Source: Gordonia polyisoprenivorans NBRC 16320 = JCM 10675 (GTDB lineage: Bacteria; Actinomycetota; Actinomycetes; Mycobacteriales; Mycobacteriaceae). Taken from it: a stretch of DNA of 64,000 bases. Under the pieces are notes generated by a model. The model searched no databases, was not told the origin of the DNA, and saw only the letters and a list, made by a program, of their open reading frames with translations. Below are positions 54,134-63,171 of the stretch, piece by piece (the first letter of the stretch is position 1; the number at the start of each line of letters is the position of its first letter). The DNA lies in assembly GCF_000241325.1 (NCBI RefSeq), contig NZ_BAEI01000063.1, positions 1-64,000 of the forward strand. Reading direction: 5' to 3'. The translations under genes were made by a program, and so were the position numbers.

Positions 54134-54219
54134 AAGGCTGAGAGTCTTCAGATGTAGTGGGAGGGCCGGCTCGGCCCGCACCACCAACCCGAATCGTTTC
54201 ACGGAGAAAGAACAGAGCA

Positions 54220-54936
54220 ATGAGCAAGAAGAGCAAGGCCTACGCGGCCGCGGCCGAGAAGGTCGACAAGAGCAAGCTCTACAGCCCGCTGGAGGCTGCC
54301 GAGCTGGCCAAGGACACGTCGTCGAAGAACACCGACGCGACCGTCGAGGTTGCGATCCGGCTGGGCGTCGACCCCCGCAAGGCGGACCAGATGGTTCGAG
54401 GCACCGTCAATCTGCCCCACGGGACCGGTAAGACCGCCCGCGTGATCGTGTTCGCCACCGGCGACAAGGCCGCCGAGGCCGTGGCCGCCGGTGCCGACGA
54501 GGTCGGCGCCGAGGATCTCATCGAGAAGATCCAGGGCGGCTGGCTGGACTTCGACGCCGCGATCGCCACCCCCGATCAGATGGCCAAGGTCGGCCGTATC
54601 GCGCGCGTCCTGGGCCCGCGTGGTCTGATGCCGAACCCGAAGACCGGCACCGTCACCCCCGACGTGACCAAGGCCATCAACGACATCAAGGGCGGCAAGA
54701 TCAACTTCCGCGTCGACAAGGCAGCGAACCTGCACTTCGTCATCGGCAAGGCCTCGTTCGACGCCACCAAGCTGGCCGAGAACTACGGTGCCGCCTACGA
54801 CGAGATCATGCGCGCCAAGCCGTCGGCTGCCAAGGGCCGCTACATCAAGAAGGTCACCGTCTCCACCACCACGGGCCCGGGCATCCCGGTCGACCCGGCG
54901 GTGACCCGCAACTTCGCCGAGCCTGCGCAGGCCTGA
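54220..54936 (+). CDS. rplA: 50S ribosomal protein L1
   Basis: 238 residues: [19 protein letters not shown] start, [20 protein letters not shown], and [21 protein letters not shown] are diagnostic of L1. ATG 54220 preferred; GGAGA lies upstream and the frame before it is non-conserved. Confidence 0.98.
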   Translation: MSKKSKAYAAAAEKVDKSKLYSPLEAAELAKDTSSKNTDATVEVAIRLGVDPRKADQMVRGTVNLPHGTGKTARVIVFATGDKAAEAVAAGADEVGAEDLIEKIQGGWLDFDAAIATPDQMAKVGRIARVLGPRGLMPNPKTGTVTPDVTKAINDIKGGKINFRVDKAANLHFVIGKASFDATKLAENYGAAYDEIMRAKPSAAKGRYIKKVTVSTTTGPGIPVDPAVTRNFAEPAQA

Positions 54937-54952
54937 GCGAATTCGACTCCTC

Positions 54953-54988
54953 GACACCCCCGATTGCCCTGGTGCGGTCGGGGGTGTC
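54953..54988 (+). terminator. Terminator hairpin after rplA
   Basis: GACACCCCCGA and TCGGGGGTGTC pair perfectly over eleven bases with a 14-base loop, 17 bases after the stop. Confidence 0.8.
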
Positions 54989-55047
54989 GTCGTCGTGACA
55001 GTCCGACGATCGTTGTGGCGGTCCGGCTCCGGTGAGAGCATGAGCGG

Positions 55048-55506
55048 GTGAACCGTAGCGTGATGTCGGCCCGCGAGGACGAGAACCGGCGGCTGTTGCG
55101 TGCGCGGGATGCGATCGACCGGCATCACGCGCGACGGCTCGACGTCGACGAACTCGCCCGGATCGCGGTGATGTCGTCCGCGCACTTCAGTCGCCGATTC
55201 TGTGCGCTGTTCGGCGAGACCCCACACCGCTACCTGCAGCGGCGCAGGATCGAACGGGCTTGTGCCGCACTGAGGTCGGGTCGGACGGTCACCGACACGG
55301 CGTTCGCGGTCGGCTATGACAGCGTGGGGACGTTCTCCCGGACGTTCACCGCCATCGTCGGATGTACGCCGACGGCCTATCGCCGTGCCGTGGCCCCGAT
55401 CCCCGTGCCGGGCTGCGTGGTCCGGGACTGGACGCGACCGGCAACCGGACTGCGCAGTTTCGGAGAAGCGCTCACCGGCGTGGAGCCCGTAGCGTCGTCA
55501 TCATGA
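55048..55506 (+). CDS. Short AraC-family HTH regulator
   Basis: 152 residues, essentially only the AraC double-HTH (LDVDELARIAVMSSAHFSRRFCALFGETPHRYLQRRRIERA and VTDTAFAVGYDSVGTFSRTF) plus a short tail; no effector domain. GTG 55048; ATG 55063 also possible. Its stop overlaps the next ATG (ATGA). Probably controls the VOC gene. Confidence 0.88.
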   Translation: MNRSVMSAREDENRRLLRARDAIDRHHARRLDVDELARIAVMSSAHFSRRFCALFGETPHRYLQRRRIERACAALRSGRTVTDTAFAVGYDSVGTFSRTFTAIVGCTPTAYRRAVAPIPVPGCVVRDWTRPATGLRSFGEALTGVEPVASSS

Positions 55507-55958
55507 TCACCTCGGTTGCCATTCATTCCATCTTCGTTCTCGATCATCAGGAGGCGCTCGATTTCTATGTCGGCGCACTCGGTTTCGAGGTGAGCAGTGA
55601 CGTGGACATGGGGTTCATGCGCTGGCTCACCATCGCCCCGCCCGCCCAACCCGACCGCGAGATCCTGCTGACGGTGCCCGGCCCGCCGGCCACCACACCG
55701 CAAGCGGCAGAGGCGATTCGCGATCTGCTCACCCAGGGTGCGCTGGGCACGGCGGCGATCCTCGGTACCGACGACTGCCGGGCCACCTACGCCGACCTCG
55801 TGGCCAAGGGCGTCGAGTTCACCCAGGAGCCGCAGGAGCAGCCGTACGGGATCGATTGCGCGCTGCGGGATCCGTTCGGCAACCACATCCGGATCACCGA
55901 GCGCACCGACGAGCGTCCGGTCGACGATCGCGACATCAGGCGATGGTCGGCGTCCTAG
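55503..55958 (+). CDS. VOC/glyoxalase-family protein
   Basis: 151 residues: SVAIHSIFVLDHQEALDFYVGALGFEV, MRWLTIAPP, and DCALRDPFGNHIRITE with the metal-site Glu. ATG at 55503 has TAGCGT seven bases before it inside the AraC gene, so it may have its own leaderless mRNA. Ends 23 bases into the convergent LLM gene. Confidence 0.9.
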   Translation: MITSVAIHSIFVLDHQEALDFYVGALGFEVSSDVDMGFMRWLTIAPPAQPDREILLTVPGPPATTPQAAEAIRDLLTQGALGTAAILGTDDCRATYADLVAKGVEFTQEPQEQPYGIDCALRDPFGNHIRITERTDERPVDDRDIRRWSAS

Positions 55959-56997
55959 GTCGTGCCTCGTCGAGTACCTGTGTGACGGCGGCGGCCCGGG
56001 CGGTCGGATCGTCGTCGAACGGGATGAGGTACACGGTCCCGACGCCGGCCGCGGTGAAACGGTCGAGTTGTGCGGCCATCGACGCCGAATCGCCGACGAG
56101 TGCCGTCATCTCGATGAGTTCGTCCGGAACGCGCTGTGCCGCGACGTCTTTGGCGCCGCTCAGGAAGTGCTTCTGGATCTCCGCGGCGGCCGAGTCGAAG
56201 CCGTACGCACACGCCACACGGTAGTAGAAGTTGCGTTCGGGAGCCCCCATACCGCCGATGTAGAGGGCGTAGTGCCGCTTGATGGCCTCATAGCCGGGTG
56301 ATCCCGGACCGCCCGCGGCCAGCGGCACCTGTGCGTGGATGTCCAGTGGGCCAAGGTGTTCGGGGCGGGAGTCACCGCCCCGGTCGAGGGGCTCGCCCCA
56401 GATGTCGCGGAATCGCTCGGGTGCGAAGAACATCGGCTGCCAGCCGTCGGCGATCTCGGCGGTCAACTCGACGTTCTTCGGTCCGAGCGCGGCAACGAGG
56501 ATCGGGATGTCGGGGCGGATCGGGGTGGAGATCAACGCCAGCGGCTTACCCAGGCCGGTGCCACGATCGGCGGGCAGCGGCAGCGGATGGTGTCGTCCGG
56601 AATGGGTCACCTTGGCGCCGGTCCAGACCGTGCGACAGATCTCGATCACCTCACGGGTACGCCCGAGCGGCGCGTGATAGGGCACCCCGTGCAAGCCCTC
56701 GATCACCTGCGGGCCCGACGTGCCCAGGCCCAGCGAGAACCGACCGTCGGTGAGGTAGTCGAGAGTGGCCGCGGTCATCCCGATCAACGCCGGGGTGCGC
56801 GAGTAGATCGGGATGACCGACGTCGTCAGCGACACCGACGGAATCCGGCCGGCGAGATAGCCCAGCTGGCTCGGCGCGTCGAACGCATAGGCTTCGGGAA
56901 CCGCCAGCAGTTCAACACCTTTGGCCGCGAAGACCTCCGCTTCGCCGGCGGCGGTGCGGAAGTCGGTCGAATAGTTGATCAGCAGTCCGATACGCAC
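55936..56997 (-). CDS. LLM-class F420-dependent oxidoreductase-like protein
   Basis: 353 residues: GLLINYSTDF, SLTTSVIPIYSRTPALIGMTAATLDYLTDGRFSLGLGTSGPQVIEG and ILVAALGPKNVELTAEIADGWQPMFFAP are luciferase-like F420-enzyme signatures. GTG 56997 has GAGGAGG six to seven bases upstream. Followed by the enoyl-CoA hydratase gene in the same strand, so fatty-acid or sterol side-chain metabolism is possible. Confidence 0.9.
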   Translation of the reverse strand: MRIGLLINYSTDFRTAAGEAEVFAAKGVELLAVPEAYAFDAPSQLGYLAGRIPSVSLTTSVIPIYSRTPALIGMTAATLDYLTDGRFSLGLGTSGPQVIEGLHGVPYHAPLGRTREVIEICRTVWTGAKVTHSGRHHPLPLPADRGTGLGKPLALISTPIRPDIPILVAALGPKNVELTAEIADGWQPMFFAPERFRDIWGEPLDRGGDSRPEHLGPLDIHAQVPLAAGGPGSPGYEAIKRHYALYIGGMGAPERNFYYRVACAYGFDSAAAEIQKHFLSGAKDVAAQRVPDELIEMTALVGDSASMAAQLDRFTAAGVGTVYLIPFDDDPTARAAAVTQVLDEARPRTPTIA

Positions 56998-57026
56998 GAC
57001 GGACCTCCTCTGGAGTGGATGGATCG

Positions 57027-57866
57027 TCAGTCTCGGTAGGTCGGCGTACGGCGATCCCGTGCCGCGGCCAGGGATTCGGCGAGGTCCGCGGAGAGCAGGG
57101 TGGCGGCATTCCACAGTGCCACCTGCTCGAGGCCGTCGCCGATCGGGTGGTCGCGCGCGAAATTGAGTGCGCGTTTGGTGCCGCGGACCGCCAGCGGTGA
57201 CCGCGCGGCGATGGTGGCAGCCAGCTCGCGTGCGGAGGCCAGGACGCCGTCGCGATCGTCGGAGACCCCCGTGACCAACCCGATGGCACGGGCCTCCTGC
57301 GCGTCGACGGTGCGTGCGGTCAGGGCGAGTTCGCGGGCGAGGCCTTCGCCGATGATCCGCGGCAGACGTTGCAGCACACCGACGTCGGCGGTCACTCCGA
57401 GGTCGACCTCCTTGAGGCAGAAACGGGCGTCTGCGGCCGCGAGGCGCACGTCGCAGGCGGCGGCGATGTCGAGTCCCGCGCCGATACAGGCACCGGAGAT
57501 CGCGGCGATCACCGGTGTACGGCACCCCTCGATGGCACTGACCGCGCGTTGCAGTTCGATGATCCTGTCCAGCAACGCTTCCGAACCCCGTCCGGCACAC
57601 GGGTCGTCGGCGACGGTGGAGAAGTCGTCGAGCATCTGCAGGTCGATGCCCGCGCAGAAGTGGCGCCCGGCCCCGGAGAGCACGACGACGCGTACCGACG
57701 GATCGGTGTCGATCTCGGCGAATGCCGACGCCAGGGACCACCACAGTCCGGCGTCGAGCGCATTGGCTGCGGCGGGACGATTCAGCTGCACCGAGGCGAT
57801 TCCCTCGCACCGGTCGATCACCAACGAGGGATTCTCGGACGTGGACGGACCCGATGATGCCGTCAT
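57027..57866 (-). CDS. Enoyl-CoA hydratase/isomerase family protein
   Basis: 279 residues, crotonase fold: IASVQLNRPAAANALDAGL, VLSGAGRHFCAGIDLQML, VIAAISGACIGAGLDIAAACDVRLA and FCLKEVDLGVTADVGVLQRLPRIIG, the last matching dienoyl-CoA isomerase-type members. GGAGAG before the ATG at 57866. Upstream of the LLM gene and probably co-transcribed with it. Confidence 0.9.
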   Translation of the reverse strand: MTASSGPSTSENPSLVIDRCEGIASVQLNRPAAANALDAGLWWSLASAFAEIDTDPSVRVVVLSGAGRHFCAGIDLQMLDDFSTVADDPCAGRGSEALLDRIIELQRAVSAIEGCRTPVIAAISGACIGAGLDIAAACDVRLAAADARFCLKEVDLGVTADVGVLQRLPRIIGEGLARELALTARTVDAQEARAIGLVTGVSDDRDGVLASARELAATIAARSPLAVRGTKRALNFARDHPIGDGLEQVALWNAATLLSADLAESLAAARDRRTPTYRD

Positions 57867-58278
57867 GAGAGCTCTCCTTCTCCACGATGCGCGCGGCTCG
57901 GATGCAGGAGAAGCTAACACGGACGCCGAGCGGGATGACAAGCCTCGGATCGGCCGTCGGGAGGCCGGCAACTCGAGCGAGCGGGCCGTGGAAAACCGCG
58001 GCTGCGCTGCGCCGATGCGGCGCCGGGACAGTGTGAACCCACCCGATCGAGGGAGGGGGGCTACCCCCAATGGGGTAGCAAGACATCACCGGCGGGGCAG
58101 GTGGACTCCCACCGAGCTTCGTTAGCGTTGCAGAGCGCCGACGTGTGATGGGCAACACATCAGAGGGTGAGAGTGTTCCATCCGGTCGGCCGAGTCCATT
58201 AGTCACGAACGTCGACAGTCCAAATCACGGCGTTCGGCCGCAGGTGATGACCTGCGGAATTCAAGGGGTGTGGTGGTC
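57867..58278. other. Spacer between the enoyl-CoA hydratase and the mce operon
   Basis: About 410 bases without a convincing gene; contains an operator-like palindrome (58060-58079) and a TAGCGT box at 58123-58128 that could start mce transcription. An in-frame extension of YrbE may cover the last 130 bases. Confidence 0.5.
58060..58079. promoter_or_regulatory. Palindrome upstream of the mce operon
   Basis: GCTACCCC-CAAT-GGGGTAGC, perfect eight-base arms. About 45 bases before the TAGCGT box. Candidate operator for a regulator of the mce genes. Confidence 0.55.
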
Positions 58279-59104
58279 TGTGGCGACGGTGACCGACGTC
58301 GGGAGTACGGCGAGCAGGTCGAGGGGTGGTGGCAGCGCCCGGTGGTCGGCGGCCGGCGCTGCCGCCAAGACCGTGCCGCGAGCGATCGGCGGTTTCTACG
58401 CCACGTCGCTGGAAACGTTCCGGTACCTGTTCACCACCCGACTCCACGTGCGGGAACTGCTCCACCAGGCCTGGTTCATCGCCAGCATCTCCATCGTTCC
58501 GGCGCTGGCGATGTCGATCCCGTTCTGCATGATGTTCGTCTACGAGATCAACATCCTGCTCACCGAGGTGGGGGCCGTCGATCTCAGCGGCGCCGGTGCC
58601 GGTGTGGCCATCATCCGCGAGATCGGGCCCATCATCACCGTTCTCGTGGTCGCCGGTGCCGGCTCGACGGCCATCTGTGCCGATCTGGGCTCACGGACCA
58701 TCCGCGAGGAGATCGACGCGATGCGGGTGCTCGGCACCGATCCGATCCAACGGCTTTGTGTGCCAAGGGTTGTCGCGTCCACGCTGGTGGCGGTGTTCCT
58801 CAACGGTCTGGTGTCGGCGGTCGGACTGATCGGCGGCTACGTCGCCACCGTGTACCTGCAGGGGGCCTCGCCCGGGCAGTACATCACCAGTATCTCGATC
58901 ATCACCGGGCTGCCGGACTTCTTCGTCAGTGAGATCAAGGCCGGTGTCTTCGGCCTGCTGGCCGGTCTCGTCGCCTGCCACCTCGGGCTGAACGTGAAGG
59001 GCGGCCCGAAGGGTGTCGGCGATGCGGTGAACCAGACGGTCGTCTACGCGTTCCTGCTTCTGTTCCTTGCCAATTCGGTGATCACGACGATCGCCATCCA
59101 CTGA
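58279..59104 (+). CDS. yrbEA: MlaE/YrbE-family ABC permease (mce operon, first)
   Basis: Permease of an Mce lipid importer. Core residues GAGAGVAIIREIGPIITVLVVAGAGSTAICADLGSRTIREEIDAM and NVKGGPKGVGDAVNQTVVYAF match YrbE proteins; about five transmembrane segments. Start uncertain: GTG 58279 used, with in-frame ATG 58247 and GTG 58145 upstream. The gene stops one base into the next ATG. Confidence 0.9.
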
Positions 59105-59997
59105 TGACCCCGGGAGAAACCGCTTCGATGTCCACTGTCACGACCAAGATCCCACCGAACCGGGTACTCCGGGTCGCGCAACGTGCTGCCTCGGCGCCGT
59201 CGGGCTTCCTCGAGGGACTGGGACGACAGGTGTCGTTCTACATCCAGACGGTCGCCACGGTGCCCCGCACCATCCGCCGCTACCGCCTCGAGGTACTGCG
59301 GCTCCTCGCCGAGGTGAGCATGGGCAGCGGTGCACTTGCCGTCATCGGCGGTACCGTCGTCGTGGTGTCGATGCTGTCGATCGCAGTGGGATACGAAGTG
59401 GGACAGCAGGGTACGACGTCATTGGGACGCATCGGTCTCGGCGCGTTCGCCGGCTTCATCTCGGCGTTCTTCAACACCCGTGAGGTGATCCCCGGAATCG
59501 CGGGGATCGCGCTGACCGCAACGGTCGGCGCAGGCTTCACCGCCCAGCTCGGGGCCATGCGCGTCAGCGAGGAGATCGACGCCCTTGAGACGATGTCGAT
59601 CCCGTCGCTTCCGTATCTGGTGGCCACCCGGCTGACCGCGGGTGTCATCGCCGTCGTGCCGCTGTATGCGGTCGCGTTGTTCGTCGGTTACGCGGCAACA
59701 CAATTCGTCACCATCGTTCTGTACGGCCAGGCATCGGGTACCTACTCGCACTACTTCAGTGTGTTCCTGGTGCCCAAGGACGTCCTGTGGTCGATGGTCA
59801 AGGTGCTCCTGATGGCCGTCGTGGTGATGTGCGTGCACTGCTATCACGGCTACAACGCCCACGGCGGTCCGGCCGGGGTCGGCGTGGCCGTCGGTCGCGC
59901 GGTGCGTACCTCGCTGATCGCGGTCATGCTGATCGATCTGCTGGTCGGTCTCGCGGTGTACGGCGGCCCGTCCGGCGCGGTGAAGGTGTCCGGCTGA
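59104..59997 (+). CDS. yrbEB: MlaE/YrbE-family ABC permease (mce operon, second)
   Basis: 297 residues with the EEIDALETMSIPSLPYLVATRL loop and NAHGGPAGVGVAVGRAVRTS C-terminal motif of YrbE proteins. Works with YrbEA as the permease pair. ATG 59104 overlaps the previous stop; ATG 59131 with GGGAGAA is an alternative. Confidence 0.92.
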   Translation: MTPGETASMSTVTTKIPPNRVLRVAQRAASAPSGFLEGLGRQVSFYIQTVATVPRTIRRYRLEVLRLLAEVSMGSGALAVIGGTVVVVSMLSIAVGYEVGQQGTTSLGRIGLGAFAGFISAFFNTREVIPGIAGIALTATVGAGFTAQLGAMRVSEEIDALETMSIPSLPYLVATRLTAGVIAVVPLYAVALFVGYAATQFVTIVLYGQASGTYSHYFSVFLVPKDVLWSMVKVLLMAVVVMCVHCYHGYNAHGGPAGVGVAVGRAVRTSLIAVMLIDLLVGLAVYGGPSGAVKVSG

Positions 59998-61160
59998 TGG
60001 GACATTTCCGCGACTTCGGCCGGATGGCCAACCTCCTGCTCGGCATCGGGCTCATCCTCGTCATCACCGCCTCGGTGGTGCTCTCACTGGCGCTCTATCG
60101 CGGCGATCTGCGCGACACGGTTCCAGTGACCGTCTACGCCGACCGCACCGGCCTCATGCTCGAACGCGGCTGCGACGTCAAGCTCAACGGAGTCGTCGTC
60201 GGTCGCGTGGAATCGGTGGTGGCCGAACGTGATCGGGCACGAATCAACATCAGTATCGACTCCGACCGGGTCGACGACATCCCATCGAATGTGTCCGCGG
60301 CAATCGATCCGACCACCCTGCTCGGCCGCAAGTTCATCACCCTGGAGCGCCCGCAGTTCCCCGAACGGTCGCGGTTGATCGGGGGCTCGGTCATCGACTT
60401 CACCCAGAACTCGACGGAGGTCAACGATCTGCTGAAGTCGTTGGTCCAGGTCGTCGACGAAGTCGATCCGCGCAAGGTGTCCGACACCCTCAACGCACTC
60501 GCGCTCGCCGTGAACGGAGCAGGTGACGAGACCGGTCGGCTCATCGATCAGCTCAACACCTATCTCGGCACGTTCAATCCGTACCTCCCGTTGTTGCGCC
60601 GCGACATCCGGATCGGCACCCCGGCGGTGCAGACCCTGGCCGATGCCGCCCCGGACCTGTTGACGACGGTGCGCAACCTGACCACGACGGCACACACCTT
60701 GACCGACAAACAACAGCAGTTCGCCGCTTTCCTGCTGAGCTTCTCCAACCTGGGCAACACGGGTCGGGACCTGTTTGTGGCAGGCGGACGCCCGCTCCAG
60801 GAGTCGGTGGCCTCGCTGAATCCGACGCTGGCAGTGCTCGGGCAGTTCTCCGGCATCCTGCCATGCTTCCTGAACAACCTCGCCCAGACGTCGCGCACTC
60901 TCGAGCTCACCAACGGCGGCAGCGCATTACCGGGCCTCAACGTCGTCGGCACCATCCTCGCCGGCAACCCGCCCTACACCTATCCGGAGAATCTGCCGAA
61001 GGTCGGCCTGTCCGGCGTGGGCCCGAGTTGTTACGAACCACGAGGGGGACGCGTGGGTCACGTCGACTTCCCCGACGGCTCCGACGCCTACCGGCCGATC
61101 AACGATGCCGGTGATCTGATCGGAAACCCGTTGGCCACGTTGCTGTTCGGAGGCCACTGA
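59997..61160 (+). CDS. mceA: Mce-family protein A
   Basis: 387 residues: N-terminal transmembrane segment (about 11-33), MCE domain (VTVYADRTGLMLERGCDVKLNGVVVGRVESV), then the helical region ending in Cys-rich loops (ILPCFLN). Forms part of the shuttle tube for lipid import. Overlaps the upstream stop by one base. Confidence 0.93.
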   Translation: MGHFRDFGRMANLLLGIGLILVITASVVLSLALYRGDLRDTVPVTVYADRTGLMLERGCDVKLNGVVVGRVESVVAERDRARINISIDSDRVDDIPSNVSAAIDPTTLLGRKFITLERPQFPERSRLIGGSVIDFTQNSTEVNDLLKSLVQVVDEVDPRKVSDTLNALALAVNGAGDETGRLIDQLNTYLGTFNPYLPLLRRDIRIGTPAVQTLADAAPDLLTTVRNLTTTAHTLTDKQQQFAAFLLSFSNLGNTGRDLFVAGGRPLQESVASLNPTLAVLGQFSGILPCFLNNLAQTSRTLELTNGGSALPGLNVVGTILAGNPPYTYPENLPKVGLSGVGPSCYEPRGGRVGHVDFPDGSDAYRPINDAGDLIGNPLATLLFGGH

Positions 61161-62173
61161 TGAAGACGACGGCAGTGGTACTCAAACTCGTCGCGTTCGT
61201 GGCGATCACCACCCTCGCCGGTGCGTTCGTCGCGGTCACCGCCGGCAACCTGCGATTCGGGCCGAGCACCGGCTACAGCGCCGTGTTCAGCTCGGCCACC
61301 GGCGTCGAGAACGGTTCCGAGGTGCGCATCGCGGGCGTGCCCGTCGGGTCGGTCACCGGTGTCCATCTCGACGGTGACGGGCATGCCGTCGTCGACTTCG
61401 ACGTGCGCACCACCAACACGCTCATGGACGGGACCCGGGCGGTGATCCGGTACAAGAATCTCATCGGCGACCGGTTCGTCGAACTCCTCGACGGTCCCGG
61501 CGAGATGGGCCAACTGCCGGCGGGTGGCACCATCCCGGAAACCCAGACGACCCCCGCACTCGACATGGATCAGGTCGTCAACGGCTTCCGGCCACTGCTC
61601 CAGGGCCTCAATCCCGATCAGGCCAACCGGATCTCGGCGTCGCTGGTGCAGGTGCTCAATGGCCAGGAGGCCGCGGTCTCCGATCTCGTCGAGCAGATGG
61701 GCACCCTGACGAACTCGTTGGCCGACCGCGATCAGGTGATCGGTGAGATCATCAACAACTTCTCCAATGTCCTGCAGGTCATCAACGCGCGCGCCGACCA
61801 GTTCGACGGACTCATCACCGGACTGACCACGCTCGTACGTGATCTGTCCGCCGACAGCGGTCGCATCAGCTCGTCGTTGACCCAGATCAACGGACTCACC
61901 GGAGCTTTGGGCGGCATCGTCACCGATGCCCGGCCCGCTCTGGCCGGCTCGGTCACCGGGCTGCAACAACTGACCGGCAACCTCCAACGCAACACGACCA
62001 CACTGGATGTGATCTTGAATCGACTCCCCGAAACCTACCGACTGATCGGGCGTGCGTCGGGCTACGGCAGCTTCGTCAACTTCTTCGTCTGCGGGCTGGC
62101 CATCAAGTACGGGCCCGGCGCGCGTGATCGCACACCGATGTTCACCGCTCCCACCGCGAGGTGCCAGCCGTGA
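61160..62173 (+). CDS. mceB: Mce-family protein B
   Basis: 337 residues: TM at about 5-28, MCE domain with YSAVFSSATGVENGSEVRIAGVPVGSV, then coiled helices (LTQINGLTGALGGIVTDARP). Four-base style overlap with neighbours on both sides. Confidence 0.93.
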   Translation: MKTTAVVLKLVAFVAITTLAGAFVAVTAGNLRFGPSTGYSAVFSSATGVENGSEVRIAGVPVGSVTGVHLDGDGHAVVDFDVRTTNTLMDGTRAVIRYKNLIGDRFVELLDGPGEMGQLPAGGTIPETQTTPALDMDQVVNGFRPLLQGLNPDQANRISASLVQVLNGQEAAVSDLVEQMGTLTNSLADRDQVIGEIINNFSNVLQVINARADQFDGLITGLTTLVRDLSADSGRISSSLTQINGLTGALGGIVTDARPALAGSVTGLQQLTGNLQRNTTTLDVILNRLPETYRLIGRASGYGSFVNFFVCGLAIKYGPGARDRTPMFTAPTARCQP

Positions 62174-63171
62174 TCGATCTGAACAAGTCCATGCTGGAAC
62201 GCAATACGCTCACCATGGGTATCGTCGGGACCGTCGCGATCATCGTGGTGCTGGTGCTGGCGTTCAACTTCCGGTCGCTGCCGGTGATCAACAGCGGTCA
62301 CACCATGCACATCGAATTCGCCGACGCCAGCGGACTGCACGAGGGCGATCCGGTGCTGGTGGCCGGCGTCGAGGTGGGCAAGGTCGACAAGATCTCCCTC
62401 GACGGCGCGAAGGTGGTCGTCGATGCCTCCGTCGACACCTCCGATCAGCGGCTCGGCGACGACTCGACCGCGGCCATCAAGGTCCGAACCGTGTTGGGGC
62501 AGCGTTGCATCGAGATCACCCCACGTGGAACAGGATCCCTCGGCAAGGGTGCCACCATTCCGGTGGCGCGCACGACATCGGGCTATGACATCACCCGCAG
62601 CCTGGAGGAGGTCACCGGCAAGGTGTCGGCGACCGACACGGTGGACCTGTCCACGGCATTGAACCAGCTCACCGATGTCGAGGCGGCGTTGCCGCCGGAT
62701 CTGAAGTCCTCACTGAGCGGACTGTCGCGACTCTCGGAGACCATCGCCTCCCGCGACAGCCAGCTGCGCACGCTGCTGAGCAACTCCGACACGACCAGCA
62801 AGGTGCTCGCGCAGCGCAATCAGGAACTGGCCGCGCTGTTCGGGCAGGGGACGACTCTGTTCACCGCGCTCAACCGGCGCTCGGAGGACATCCACGCGAT
62901 CCTCGTGCAGGCACGGCAGGTCGCCGACGGGCTCAAGGGTATCGCCAACGACAACCAGACAACCCTCAAACCCGCTCTCGATCAGCTCAATTCGGTGCTC
63001 GACCTGCTGAACAAGAACCGTTCGAACATCGATCAGTCGATCACCGGACTCAAGACCTTCACCTACCAGCTCGGTGAGGCGGTCGGTTCCGGACCGTTCT
63101 TCGGGGTGTTGCTGCAGAACATCGCACCCGCCACGGTTCCCCTCCCCGCGACGACAGGAGCACCGCGATGA
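62170..63171 (+). CDS. mceC: Mce-family protein C
   Basis: 333 residues from GTG 62170 overlapping the MceB stop (GTGA); GTG 62161 also in frame. TM at about 17-37, MCE domain (MHIEFADASGLHEGDPVLVAGVEVGKVDKI), helical C-terminal half. Confidence 0.93.
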   Translation: MIDLNKSMLERNTLTMGIVGTVAIIVVLVLAFNFRSLPVINSGHTMHIEFADASGLHEGDPVLVAGVEVGKVDKISLDGAKVVVDASVDTSDQRLGDDSTAAIKVRTVLGQRCIEITPRGTGSLGKGATIPVARTTSGYDITRSLEEVTGKVSATDTVDLSTALNQLTDVEAALPPDLKSSLSGLSRLSETIASRDSQLRTLLSNSDTTSKVLAQRNQELAALFGQGTTLFTALNRRSEDIHAILVQARQVADGLKGIANDNQTTLKPALDQLNSVLDLLNKNRSNIDQSITGLKTFTYQLGEAVGSGPFFGVLLQNIAPATVPLPATTGAPR

